Assembly (NCBI GenBank): GCA_045631425.1
Contig: JAZQUR010000003.1
Coordinates: 1 to 25,067, forward strand
Length of the DNA: 25,067 nucleotides
Direction of reading: 5' to 3'
From: Treponema_I sp045631425
GTDB lineage: Bacteria > Spirochaetota > Spirochaetia > Treponematales > Treponemataceae
Shown here: positions 1 through 6,620 of the stretch, piece after piece
How the letters are laid out: every line of letters starts with the position of its first letter
How positions within the stretch are numbered: position 1 is the first letter of the stretch
Notes under the pieces: model-generated
The model's input: only the letters and a program-made list of their open reading frames with translations
Told to the model about the DNA's origin: nothing
The model's database searches: none
Program-made: the position numbers and the translations under genes

Positions 1-840
1 CATTGATGTTAAAACTGCTGATTTTCCTTCTGCGTAAACACCTTCTGCGTATTGGTCAGAGTCTACACCGATTGACCATACGTTTTTACCTTGTGAACGA
101 TATTCTTTAGCTTGAGCAATTGTACCGTTTCCTGTTCCACCAGCTGCTGAGAAAATAGCGTATACGCCATTGTCATACCAGTTTTTAGCTTGAGCTTTTG
201 CAAGTTCTGGTTTACCCCAGTCGTTTGCGTAGTAGTCTACGATTTCTGCATCTGGGAAAATTGCTTTAATACCTTGGATGTAACCCATTTCGAATTTTGT
301 AATTGTTGTTCCAGGGATACCACCGATAAATCCAAATTTAGGATTTTCAATTCCGTCTTCTTTTGCTTGAAGAGCAGCTGCTAAACCAACAAGATATGAA
401 CCTTGTTCTTCTGCATATACATATTCAACTACGTTAGGTTGTCCAATCCAGTTAACATCAACAATCATGAATTTTTGATCAGGATATTGTGGAGCAACTT
501 CTGTTAGTGCATCTGCAAATGTGAAACCTGTTGTAAGAATAAGATCATAACCTTCATCTGCAGCAAGTTTTAATGTAGGAATATACATATCTTGTGTTTG
601 ACATGTTACAACATCATAAAGAGTACCGCGGTTTGCTTGATTTTCCCAAGTATCACCATAGTATTCTAGGATTCCTCTCCAAGCTGCAGCATTGAATGAT
701 TTATCATCAATACCAGTTGCGTCTGTAATAAGACGTACAGTTGGACGAGAATCTGTAGTTGTAGCTTCTTTTTTGCTACATCCAACAAAAACACAGCATA
801 CAAGTACTAAAGCAATAAGCACTAGTCCTAGTTTTTTCAT
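1..840 (-). CDS. tmpC: BMP-family purine nucleoside-binding lipoprotein (TmpC/PnrA type), 3' end outside window
   Basis: The first 280 codons are present; the gene runs off the left edge, so no stop is visible. The N-terminus is a lipoprotein signal: MKK, a hydrophobic stretch, then VFVGC as a relaxed spirochaetal lipobox with Cys as the predicted acylated residue. The mature part begins RPTVRLITDATGIDDKSFN, followed by segments such as LTTGFTFADALTEV and GFIGGIPGTTI, typical of the BMP/PnrA substrate-binding family. In T. pallidum the TmpC/PnrA protein binds purine nucleosides for an ABC importer, and the same role is inferred here. The protein would sit as a lipid-anchored receptor facing the periplasm. 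The start is supported by GGAGG about 7 nt upstream. The leader contains a palindromic element at 866-929. An ABC transporter might follow off the edge, but it is not visible. Confidence 0.9.
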   Translation of the reverse strand, partial: MKKLGLVLIALVLVCCVFVGCSKKEATTTDSRPTVRLITDATGIDDKSFNAAAWRGILEYYGDTWENQANRGTLYDVVTCQTQDMYIPTLKLAADEGYDLILTTGFTFADALTEVAPQYPDQKFMIVDVNWIGQPNVVEYVYAEEQGSYLVGLAAALQAKEDGIENPKFGFIGGIPGTTITKFEMGYIQGIKAIFPDAEIVDYYANDWGKPELAKAQAKNWYDNGVYAIFSAAGGTGNGTIAQAKEYRSQGKNVWSIGVDSDQYAEGVYAEGKSAVLTSM

Positions 841-865
841 TTGAAATCCTCCAAAATACAGGTGT

Positions 866-929
866 TCAAAGGATACTACGTTCAATCCTTTGAGTCACCT
901 TTGTTTATGTTCTCAAAAAAATGAAGAAC
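866..929 (-). repeat. Interspersed palindromic element, copy 1 (tmpC leader)
   Basis: Two hairpins flank a linker. The arm TCAAAGGAT (866-874 in plus-strand reading) pairs perfectly with ATCCTTTGA (885-893). A second hairpin joins GTTCT at 909-913 with AGAAC at 925-929. The linker reads AAACAAAGGTGACTC on the minus strand and is shared, with one mismatch, with the copy at 15651-15714. Here the element lies in the presumed mRNA leader, ending about 25 nt before the tmpC start codon, so it could affect expression as well as being a repeat. Confidence 0.6.
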
Positions 930-1010
930 AAAATTTATAATCACCCAAAAGGGAAATTATTTAAGCAAATATTCAACTAATATTGTACAAGCGAATTGCT
1001 GAAAATACAA

Positions 1011-1814
1011 TTATTTTCCAACTCCAGATTTTTGGTCTGCTTCCATTTTGTTTTTCCAAACGATGATTTTTTTCTTTAGTTCTTCTGCTTCATCTTTTTC
1101 GTTTAGCATAATATTAATTCTTCGTAATGCCAACAAATAGTTAATTGCAAGACGAATATCATCAATACGTTTGGTTGAAAGTTCGTATCGGTCACGATAG
1201 TTGGTTGCAGATTCGTTTAAAAGTTTTTTTATCAAACGCAAATAATAAATTGTGTTATCAAAATCTGGAGAACGTGGGTCAAAGTAATTTTTAGAAGCTT
1301 CACGCATATCAATCATGTTTTTTGCAACAGTTGCGTATCGACCTTGAAGCTCAACAAAAGACCAACGCCATTTTGTGTTATCGCCGTAAGCATCAATTAG
1401 TAAACGGATAGCAAGTCCAAGTTTTCTTGCAAGGAAATATCGCTTTTCAAATGGCACAGAAGCAATCTCGTCAACTTTTTCAGCATAATCAGCGTAAGGA
1501 GCATCTACAAAATTGGTAACAATTTCTTCAAGATAGATAATGGCTTTGTACAAAGTTTTACGAGCTTCATTTAAAGCATCTGTATTTTTTGTATCTAGTA
1601 AAGTTACTGAAAGATTATTTATTATCATATAAAGAGATGAAACATAAATCATTTCTTCACATAAAATCATTTTTTTATAGCCAATACCAGAAACATCTTT
1701 TGTTATTAAAGATACAAGACTTTCTTCTTTTTCAAAAGATTTTTGAATCATATCCTTGTATGGTTGACACTTTTTGTTAAATAACTCGCGACTTTCAGCA
1801 GCAATTTTAGCCAT
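1011..1814 (-). CDS. Conserved-type hypothetical helical protein (267 aa)
   Basis: I do not recognise a named family. The product is predicted soluble: there is no signal peptide and no long hydrophobic segment. It looks almost entirely alpha-helical and rich in Lys, Glu, Leu and Ile, with amphipathic stretches at about 40-110 and 190-255 and a charged tail ending KSGVGK. A Trp/Arg-rich patch (KWRWSFVELQGRYATVAKN, about residues 147-165) is the most distinctive part. The start codon follows a strong AGGAGG about 6 nt upstream, so translation should be efficient. It sits between recN and the tmpC-like gene in the same direction, separated from recN by a long inverted repeat. The helical pattern could fit a scaffold or a TPR-like fold, but no repeat consensus is convincing. 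Confidence 0.8.
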   Translation of the reverse strand: MAKIAAESRELFNKKCQPYKDMIQKSFEKEESLVSLITKDVSGIGYKKMILCEEMIYVSSLYMIINNLSVTLLDTKNTDALNEARKTLYKAIIYLEEIVTNFVDAPYADYAEKVDEIASVPFEKRYFLARKLGLAIRLLIDAYGDNTKWRWSFVELQGRYATVAKNMIDMREASKNYFDPRSPDFDNTIYYLRLIKKLLNESATNYRDRYELSTKRIDDIRLAINYLLALRRINIMLNEKDEAEELKKKIIVWKNKMEADQKSGVGK

Positions 1815-1846
1815 AATTTCCTCCTAACCACAAATTTGCTATAACA

Positions 1847-1896
1847 ACTTTGTGATAAAATCCTCTCCTACTTTTGAAAAAAGATTTTATCAAAGT
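1847..1896 (-). repeat. Long inverted repeat between recN and the 267-aa gene
   Basis: The arms are ACTTTGTGATAAAATC (1847-1862) and GATTTTATCAAAGT (1883-1896). They are complementary over 14 positions with a 2-nt TG bulge and enclose a 20-nt loop. In minus-strand RNA it would form a strong hairpin just after the recN stop codon. The sequence after it (TTGTTATAGC) is only a weak U-tract, so it may be an imperfect terminator, an mRNA-stabilising hairpin, or a leader structure of the downstream gene. Confidence 0.6.
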
Positions 1897-1905
1897 ATAA
1901 AATGT

Positions 1906-3609
1906 CTAGTTTTTTTGAAGCAACATTCTAGCGTGTTCTAAAGAAGCTTCACTTAAAGCATCTCCAGACAACATTCTAGCAATTTCTGTAACTCTTTCAT
2001 CTGGAGATAACTCATTTACAGAAGTTGTTGTTACAGAATCTTTTAACCCTTTTTCAATCTTAAATTGATTATCGGCAAAGGCTGCAATACTTGCCAAGTG
2101 GGTAATACAGAAAATTTGATGATTTTTTGACAACTCTTTAATGTGATGACCAACACTTACAGCAACTTCACCACCAATTCCAGTATCAATTTCGTCAAAC
2201 ACCAAAGTTTCTGTTGTATCTTGATTTTCAGTACTACACAAAACAGTTTTTAGCGCCAACATTACACGGGACAACTCACCACCAGAAGCAATTTTTGACA
2301 ATGGTTTTAGAGGTGACCCAACATTTGCGCTGAAAATAAACTCGATATCATCAATTCCGTATGGACCGCATTTTTGAGCATCTGTATCCCCCGGCTTCAA
2401 ATCAACTAAAACGGTAAATTCAGTGCCTTTCATGCCAAGGTTAGATAAAACCTCAACCACCGCATTTGACATCCTAGAAGCCGCCATTTTTCGCTTCTCA
2501 GAAAGATTTTTCGCGTGAGTGTAGACCTTTGCTTCAAGAGCCTTTATTTCATCACGAAGGATACTGATTTTTTCCTCAGATGAACTTAAATTTTCTAATT
2601 GGATTTTTGCATTTTTTGCATATTCAATAACTTCAGAAATTGGAGAATTTACGCTAGATGCATATTTTTGCTTTAATTTGTAGATTTCAGTATTTCTCTC
2701 TTGAATTTCACGCAAACGTTCAGGATCAAAAGTCAATGAATTTCTATAATTTTTCAATTCTTCTGAAATATCAGAAAGTTCGTAAAAAGCATTTTCAATT
2801 CGTGCTTGAAGACTTTCCAATTCTCTATCGATTTCAGAGCTGCGAGTAACATTTCCATTTAATTTTTTCAAAAGTGATAAAATTGTTCCTTCCCCACTTG
2901 AAAGGATAGAAACTCCGTTATCCACATCACTATAAAGTTGTTCATATTGCAAAAGTTTTGCTTCTTCTGTTGCTAGGTCTTCATCTTCAAAAGGTTTTAG
3001 CTTACTTTTTTCGATTTCTTCGATTGCAAAAGAAAGTAACATCACCTTTTCTTTTTTTTCAGAATCTGATGTGGACATTTGAGCCAAGGCTTTGCGTTTT
3101 TCCACCAAAGATGAATACATAGCTGTAAATTCAGCAACTTCTTCTTCGATTCCAGCGTATGAATCAAGATATTTTCTGTGATTTTGAGCATACATCAAAG
3201 CCTGATGTTCGTGCTGCCCATGAATATCAAATAAAAAGCTTGTAAACTCAGCAAGTTCTGCTCTAGTTACTGGAGTATTTTGAATCCAACTGGCAGATTT
3301 TCCAGAATCTTTTATAACTCGGCGAATTAAAACAGAAGAATCTTCAACTTCGATAGCACGTTCTTCAAGCCAAGCATAAGCTTCTTTGCAATTTTGATTT
3401 AATGATAATGAGCCAGAAACAATAGCTTCCTTAGTTCCGTTTCGAATTTGATCAACACTTGCTTTTCCACCAAGTAAAAAAGACAAAGCCCCAATCAAAA
3501 TTGATTTACCAGCACCAGTTTCACCAGTTAAAACTGTAAATCCCTTTGAAAAGTCAATATTACAAGAGTCGATTAAAGCAAAATTTTTAATTTGTAAACT
3601 GTCAAGCAT
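1906..3609 (-). CDS. recN: DNA repair protein RecN (SMC-like ATPase)
   Basis: RecN is an SMC-like ATPase that acts in recombinational double-strand break repair. The N-terminal half begins MLDSLQIKNFALID, with Walker A GETGAGKS at about 29-36. A long charged helical middle (about 150-370) fits the coiled coil. The C-terminal half has the ABC signature ASGGELSRVML and Walker B LVFDEIDTGIGGE, followed by a switch His in CITHLA. The length (567 aa) is normal for RecN. I chose ATG at 3609 rather than the GTG three codons upstream because MLxxLxIxNFALI is the usual RecN beginning. It overlaps the nadK stop in the sequence ATGCTTGA, which implies translational coupling. There is no clear Shine-Dalgarno sequence, consistent with coupling. 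Confidence 0.96.
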   Translation of the reverse strand: MLDSLQIKNFALIDSCNIDFSKGFTVLTGETGAGKSILIGALSFLLGGKASVDQIRNGTKEAIVSGSLSLNQNCKEAYAWLEERAIEVEDSSVLIRRVIKDSGKSASWIQNTPVTRAELAEFTSFLFDIHGQHEHQALMYAQNHRKYLDSYAGIEEEVAEFTAMYSSLVEKRKALAQMSTSDSEKKEKVMLLSFAIEEIEKSKLKPFEDEDLATEEAKLLQYEQLYSDVDNGVSILSSGEGTILSLLKKLNGNVTRSSEIDRELESLQARIENAFYELSDISEELKNYRNSLTFDPERLREIQERNTEIYKLKQKYASSVNSPISEVIEYAKNAKIQLENLSSSEEKISILRDEIKALEAKVYTHAKNLSEKRKMAASRMSNAVVEVLSNLGMKGTEFTVLVDLKPGDTDAQKCGPYGIDDIEFIFSANVGSPLKPLSKIASGGELSRVMLALKTVLCSTENQDTTETLVFDEIDTGIGGEVAVSVGHHIKELSKNHQIFCITHLASIAAFADNQFKIEKGLKDSVTTTSVNELSPDERVTEIARMLSGDALSEASLEHARMLLQKN

Positions 3610-4444
3610 TTGGACCACCAGACCAATTTAGTTTAGATTGTAAAGCCGAATAAAAAACAGTTGAATCACAACCAGCAAGTAATGCTTTTTCTTTATTCCT
3701 CTGTATTATTATAGTATCATCCTTCATTAATTTTTTAATTTCTTGTCCATCACAAGACAAAACAATTTCAGCCCCACGTGATGGCAAAACTTTTATCACA
3801 AGTTTTCCTGCTGAGTTTAATACTAAAGGACGATTTGAAAGTGAAAATGGACAAATTGGACTTAAAACAAAAACATCCAAATCAGAATCCACAATAGGAC
3901 CACCAGCAGCCGCAGAATATGCAGTTGAACCAGTTGATGTTGCCACAATCACACCATCAGCCTTGAACTTGCCAAACGAGCGATTATTATACTCGATATC
4001 AAGCTCGGAGATTTGCGCAGGTCCACCAGTTCTAATTACAGCATCATTTAGTGGAGTGGAAACAAAAATCACCTCATCTTTTCTGACAACTTGAACATTT
4101 AACAAAGTCCGCTCTGCAACAGCAAGTTTTCCCTCTAAAAATGATGATAAATCTTCTTTCCACTTACAAGGATCGATTCCTGCGATAAAACCAAATTGAC
4201 CAAGATTTATCGGGAAAATAGGGATTTGCTCTTTTGCAGCAATTCTTGCAGCATACAAAACAGTGCCATCACCACCAAGAGTTATAACAAATGAAATCCC
4301 TTCCAAAGAAAAACCTTTAGATTCTTTTTCAAAAAACAAAAAAATAGACTCCATATCTCTTTCTTTTAGGAAAGCTTCAATATCCTTTGAAAGTAGAAAC
4401 GCTTCTTCTTTGTATCGATTTAGGATGATGAGACACTTTTTCAT
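3602..4444 (-). CDS. nadK: NAD kinase
   Basis: Phosphorylates NAD to NADP in the cytoplasm. Diagnostic motifs are LGGDGTVL (GGDG at 57-60, phosphate binding), NLGQFGF at 80-86, LNDAVI, the conserved STAYSAAAGGPIV stretch and a late SCDGQ motif. The length of 280 aa is typical for bacterial and spirochaetal enzymes. The stop codon overlaps the start of recN by 8 nt, and the start lies only 2 nt after the stop of the DegT-like gene. These three genes and cheW therefore read as one transcription unit from the cheW promoter. The pairing of nadK with recN occurs in many bacteria. No key residue appears missing. Confidence 0.96.
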   Translation of the reverse strand: MKKCLIILNRYKEEAFLLSKDIEAFLKERDMESIFLFFEKESKGFSLEGISFVITLGGDGTVLYAARIAAKEQIPIFPINLGQFGFIAGIDPCKWKEDLSSFLEGKLAVAERTLLNVQVVRKDEVIFVSTPLNDAVIRTGGPAQISELDIEYNNRSFGKFKADGVIVATSTGSTAYSAAAGGPIVDSDLDVFVLSPICPFSLSNRPLVLNSAGKLVIKVLPSRGAEIVLSCDGQEIKKLMKDDTIIIQRNKEKALLAGCDSTVFYSALQSKLNWSGGPNA

Positions 4445-4446
4445 AA

Positions 4447-5484
4447 TTATGGTAATGTAGCTAGAATTTTAGCGATTTTTGACGCTTGAGAACTTCCAAG
4501 CATTGGATACAACGGGAAATTTACACAACGCAAATACAAAGAACGAGCATTTATACAATGACTTGCAGCTTGCCCTTCCTCGCCACGTTTTGCAACCACA
4601 GAGCCTTCAAAAGCAGGTCCTACTTCGATTTCTTTTTTATTTGCATATTGTTTAACATCTTTCATTCCACTTTCTAAAACAACTGGAAATGAAAAAACTG
4701 ATTGAACTTCACCATCTACAGCAGCAACCAAAGACTTGTGGCGTCCTTGCATTAAAGAACGGATGTACATTTCATACATACCACGACGAATTTCTTCATT
4801 TTTGGTAGCTTCTTTTAATTGGATAAAAGCCAAAGCAGCGTTAATATCTGGAAGTTTGTCAGTTACAGGAGAATTTTCTGCAATCATTTTTAGAGCAGAC
4901 CAATCACGAGGTAAAGGTGCAAGCAAACATGCTCCACCACCTGCAGTCAATAAATCTCTTTCCTCTAAGCCTAAAATTGAAAAAACACCAAAAGTTCCTG
5001 CTTTTTTCTCAGAAATAGAAGCAAGAGAACTTTGAGAAATATCTTCGATTACAGGGATACCAAGTTCTAAAATTTCTTCAAAATTTGGAAGCAATCCTGA
5101 TGTTTCATGATAAAGTAAAACCTTACCACCATCAATCATTCCCTGCTTAATAGTTTCAACTTCTACTAAAGCATTATTTGGAGAAACATCTAAAATTAAA
5201 GGGATAAAACCTAAATCCTCGATTGCAGAATATTGCCAATCAGGAGCTAGGGCCGAAATCATGATTTTTGAATTTGGTTCTAATTGAAAAGCTTTTAGTG
5301 CGTACTTCAAGGCTAGAGCTGGACTTCGCAAAGCCACAACTCCACTAACCCCAAAGAATTCTTTTACAGATTGCACTAAACGCAGATTTAACTCACCTGG
5401 ACCTGTTTTTTCTTCCACTAAGCAAGATAAAACAGCATCCATTTCTTTTCTGCGAATAGTTGAACTATATAATTGAATCTTCAT
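4447..5484 (-). CDS. DegT/DnrJ/EryC1/StrS-type aminotransferase-fold protein without the usual catalytic lysine
   Basis: The fold is that of PLP-dependent sugar aminotransferases. Visible landmarks are TGPGELNLRLVQSVKEFFGV near the start, VIEDISQSS with the PLP-ring Asp at D148 and Q151, GTFGVFS at about 163-169, and a GGG turn at 182-184. Family members normally carry the Schiff-base lysine in the loop between FS and GG. Here that loop reads ILGLEERDLLTA and has Glu/Arg and no Lys. Conventional transamination is therefore unlikely unless another lysine substitutes (K160 and K161 lie upstream). It may be a pseudoenzyme, a regulator, or a dehydratase-like variant. It lies between cheW (29 nt gap) and nadK (2 nt gap). 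The Shine-Dalgarno candidate, AGGA about 15 nt upstream, is weak. The 345 aa length is near the family's lower normal limit. Confidence 0.82.
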   Translation of the reverse strand: MKIQLYSSTIRRKEMDAVLSCLVEEKTGPGELNLRLVQSVKEFFGVSGVVALRSPALALKYALKAFQLEPNSKIMISALAPDWQYSAIEDLGFIPLILDVSPNNALVEVETIKQGMIDGGKVLLYHETSGLLPNFEEILELGIPVIEDISQSSLASISEKKAGTFGVFSILGLEERDLLTAGGGACLLAPLPRDWSALKMIAENSPVTDKLPDINAALAFIQLKEATKNEEIRRGMYEMYIRSLMQGRHKSLVAAVDGEVQSVFSFPVVLESGMKDVKQYANKKEIEVGPAFEGSVVAKRGEEGQAASHCINARSLYLRCVNFPLYPMLGSSQASKIAKILATLP

Positions 5485-5513
5485 TATTAAATATTAAATC
5501 CTAATTAAATCTT

Positions 5514-5996
5514 TTAGGAGTCAGCTCCAACAAGTTTTTGTAAGTCTTTTGGATTGAAAACACGTCTAATATCAAGAATAATTAGATATCCGTTTTCTTG
5601 ACGTATAACTCCATTGATATATTCTGTACCAATACCAGTCAACATTTGTGGTGGTGGTTTAATTTCGTCATTTTTTACTTGAACAACTCTTTCAATTCTA
5701 TCAATGATGATACCAATTTTGATTCCATCAATATTTAGAATGATAAATCCACCCTGATCTTCTTCATCTTCATCTGTTTTTACTACTTGTTCAATACGAA
5801 ATCGTTTATGCAAACTGATAACAGGAATAATTTCACTACGAAGGTTAAAAATACCTTCAACATAATATGGAGCATTAGGAATTGGACGAATGTTTTGAGT
5901 TTTTACAATCTCCTTAACATCCATAATATCAACACCGTACAACTCTTGGCCAAGTTGAAATGTTACAAGTTGAAATTGAGATTCGCCGACAGCCAT
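5514..5996 (-). CDS. cheW: Chemotaxis coupling protein CheW
   Basis: A single CheW domain fills the 160-residue product. CheW links methyl-accepting chemotaxis receptors to the CheA kinase in cytoplasmic receptor arrays. Typical elements are QLVTFQLGQELYGVDI with VKEIV, then IRPIPNAPYYVEGIFNLR, IIPVISL, GIIIDRIERVV and a C-terminal ILDIRRVF. A short acidic insertion (TDEDEEDQ, about 93-100) separates the two sub-barrels. The start is supported by AGGAG about 6 nt upstream. A sigma-70-like promoter lies at 6025-6052, making cheW the first gene of the cheW-degT-like-nadK-recN unit. No other chemotaxis gene is nearby. Confidence 0.96.
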   Translation of the reverse strand: MAVGESQFQLVTFQLGQELYGVDIMDVKEIVKTQNIRPIPNAPYYVEGIFNLRSEIIPVISLHKRFRIEQVVKTDEDEEDQGGFIILNIDGIKIGIIIDRIERVVQVKNDEIKPPPQMLTGIGTEYINGVIRQENGYLIILDIRRVFNPKDLQKLVGADS

Positions 5997-6024
5997 TTTT
6001 TCTCCTAAAAATTAGTATACTTAA

Positions 6025-6052
6025 ATTATAGCACAAAATGCCTTTATGTCAG
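6025..6052 (-). promoter_or_regulatory. Sigma-70-type promoter of cheW
   Basis: Minus-strand CTGACA (-35, 6047-6052) and a perfect TATAAT (-10, 6025-6030) are separated by 16 nt. Transcription would begin near 6018, leaving a short leader of about 20 nt that contains the cheW ribosome-binding site. Confidence 0.75.
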
Positions 6053-6217
6053 AATACATTGATTTATTATTTTTTACAAGTTAGAAATTTTTTTGATAAT
6101 TTTTTTCTAATTTTATGAAAAAAACATATGATTTTGGATAATTTGATCTAAATCCATAACTTTGTTAAATATCAAAAATTTTTTTGTAAAACCAGAAATG
6201 CAGGTAGTCTAGAAACA
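6053..6217. other. AT-rich intergenic spacer upstream of the cheW promoter
   Basis: This lies between the cheW promoter and the rpmE-proximal repeat. It is very AT-rich with A/T tracts that could act as an upstream promoter element. I see no credible gene: the only short minus-strand reading frame here lacks a ribosome-binding site. Confidence 0.5.
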
Positions 6218-6270
6218 GGAACTTCAAGCCCTAAACTCCCCGTGATTAAGTTCTCCAATAACTGTAGAAC
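6218..6270 (-). repeat. Interspersed palindromic element, copy 2 (after rpmE terminator)
   Basis: The hairpin GTTCT-C-CA / TG-T-AGAAC occupies 6250-6270. With its flank CGAAAC it matches the hairpin at 15690-15714 closely (shared core GTTCTCCAA and TGTAGAACCGAAA). The outer part, CCCTAAACTCCCC-type sequence at about 6218-6245, is more diverged and lacks the CACCTTTGTTT linker. On the minus strand the element follows directly after the U-tract of the rpmE terminator. Confidence 0.5.
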
Positions 6271-6276
6271 CGAAAC

Positions 6277-6309
6277 AAAAAAAAGGACTAGCCATTACAG
6301 CCAGTCCTT
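6277..6309 (-). terminator. Intrinsic terminator of rpmE
   Basis: On the minus strand AAGGACTGGC and GCTAGTCCTT form a 10-bp stem (one G-U pair) with a 7-nt loop. A run of eight U residues follows. It lies 27 nt past the rpmE stop codon. Confidence 0.9.
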
Positions 6310-6335
6310 CCAAATCCCACCCACTAGGTAAAGAT

Positions 6336-6536
6336 TTATTTGATGTTGTAGCGCTTGTTAAAGCGTTCGATACGACCAGCTGTGTCAACAAGTTTTTGTT
6401 TACCTGTGAAGAATGGGTGACAAGCTGAACAAATTTCAACATTGATGTCTTTTACTGTAGAACGTGTTTCGATTACGTTACCACATACACATGTAATTTT
6501 TGTTAATTCGTAGTTTGGATGAATTCCTTCTTTCAT
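6336..6536 (-). CDS. rpmE: 50S ribosomal protein L31 (zinc-binding type)
   Basis: Large-subunit ribosomal protein bL31. The 66-residue product begins MKEGIHPNY and contains CVCGN and CSACHPFFTGKQK, giving the CxC...CxxC zinc-binding set of the C+ form, and ends in GRIERFNKRY. The start is supported by AGGAGG 7 nt upstream. It follows rho with an 84-nt gap that holds an inverted repeat (6572-6603), and it ends at a strong terminator. The rho-rpmE order is also known from Firmicutes, so the pairing is not unusual. The four cysteines mean this is the zinc-dependent copy; a zinc-free paralogue is not visible here. Confidence 0.97.
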   Translation of the reverse strand: MKEGIHPNYELTKITCVCGNVIETRSTVKDINVEICSACHPFFTGKQKLVDTAGRIERFNKRYNIK

Positions 6537-6571
6537 CTTTTGCCTCCTGAATATTAATAAAAGATTTGCCC

Positions 6572-6603
6572 GAATACTTAAAGTTATAACTCAAAAAGTA
6601 TTC
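6572..6603 (-). repeat. Inverted repeat in the rpmE leader
   Basis: GAATACTT (6572-6579) pairs with AAGTATTC (6596-6603), with a second self-complementary core AGTTATAACT inside. It is not followed by a U-tract, so it does not look like a rho terminator. It lies about 35 nt before the rpmE start and could be a leader structure or protein-binding site. Confidence 0.55.
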
Positions 6604-6620
6604 ACAAATCCAAAATTTTA

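Noticed and set aside
866..929. Purine or preQ1 riboswitch before tmpC
   Set aside because: The conserved core sequences of these classes that I know are absent, and a related element occurs behind flaA, favouring a repeat.
4736..5035. A 99-codon plus-strand reading frame
   Set aside because: Antisense to the DegT-like gene; no start signals.
6130..6160. A 14-codon minus-strand peptide (starting MDLDQIIQ) upstream of cheW
   Set aside because: No ribosome-binding site and no sign of conservation that can be judged here.
6224..6442. A 72-codon minus-strand reading frame overlapping the 3' part of rpmE and its terminator
   Set aside because: It runs in another frame across rpmE and through the terminator hairpin, has no ribosome-binding site and low-complexity composition.
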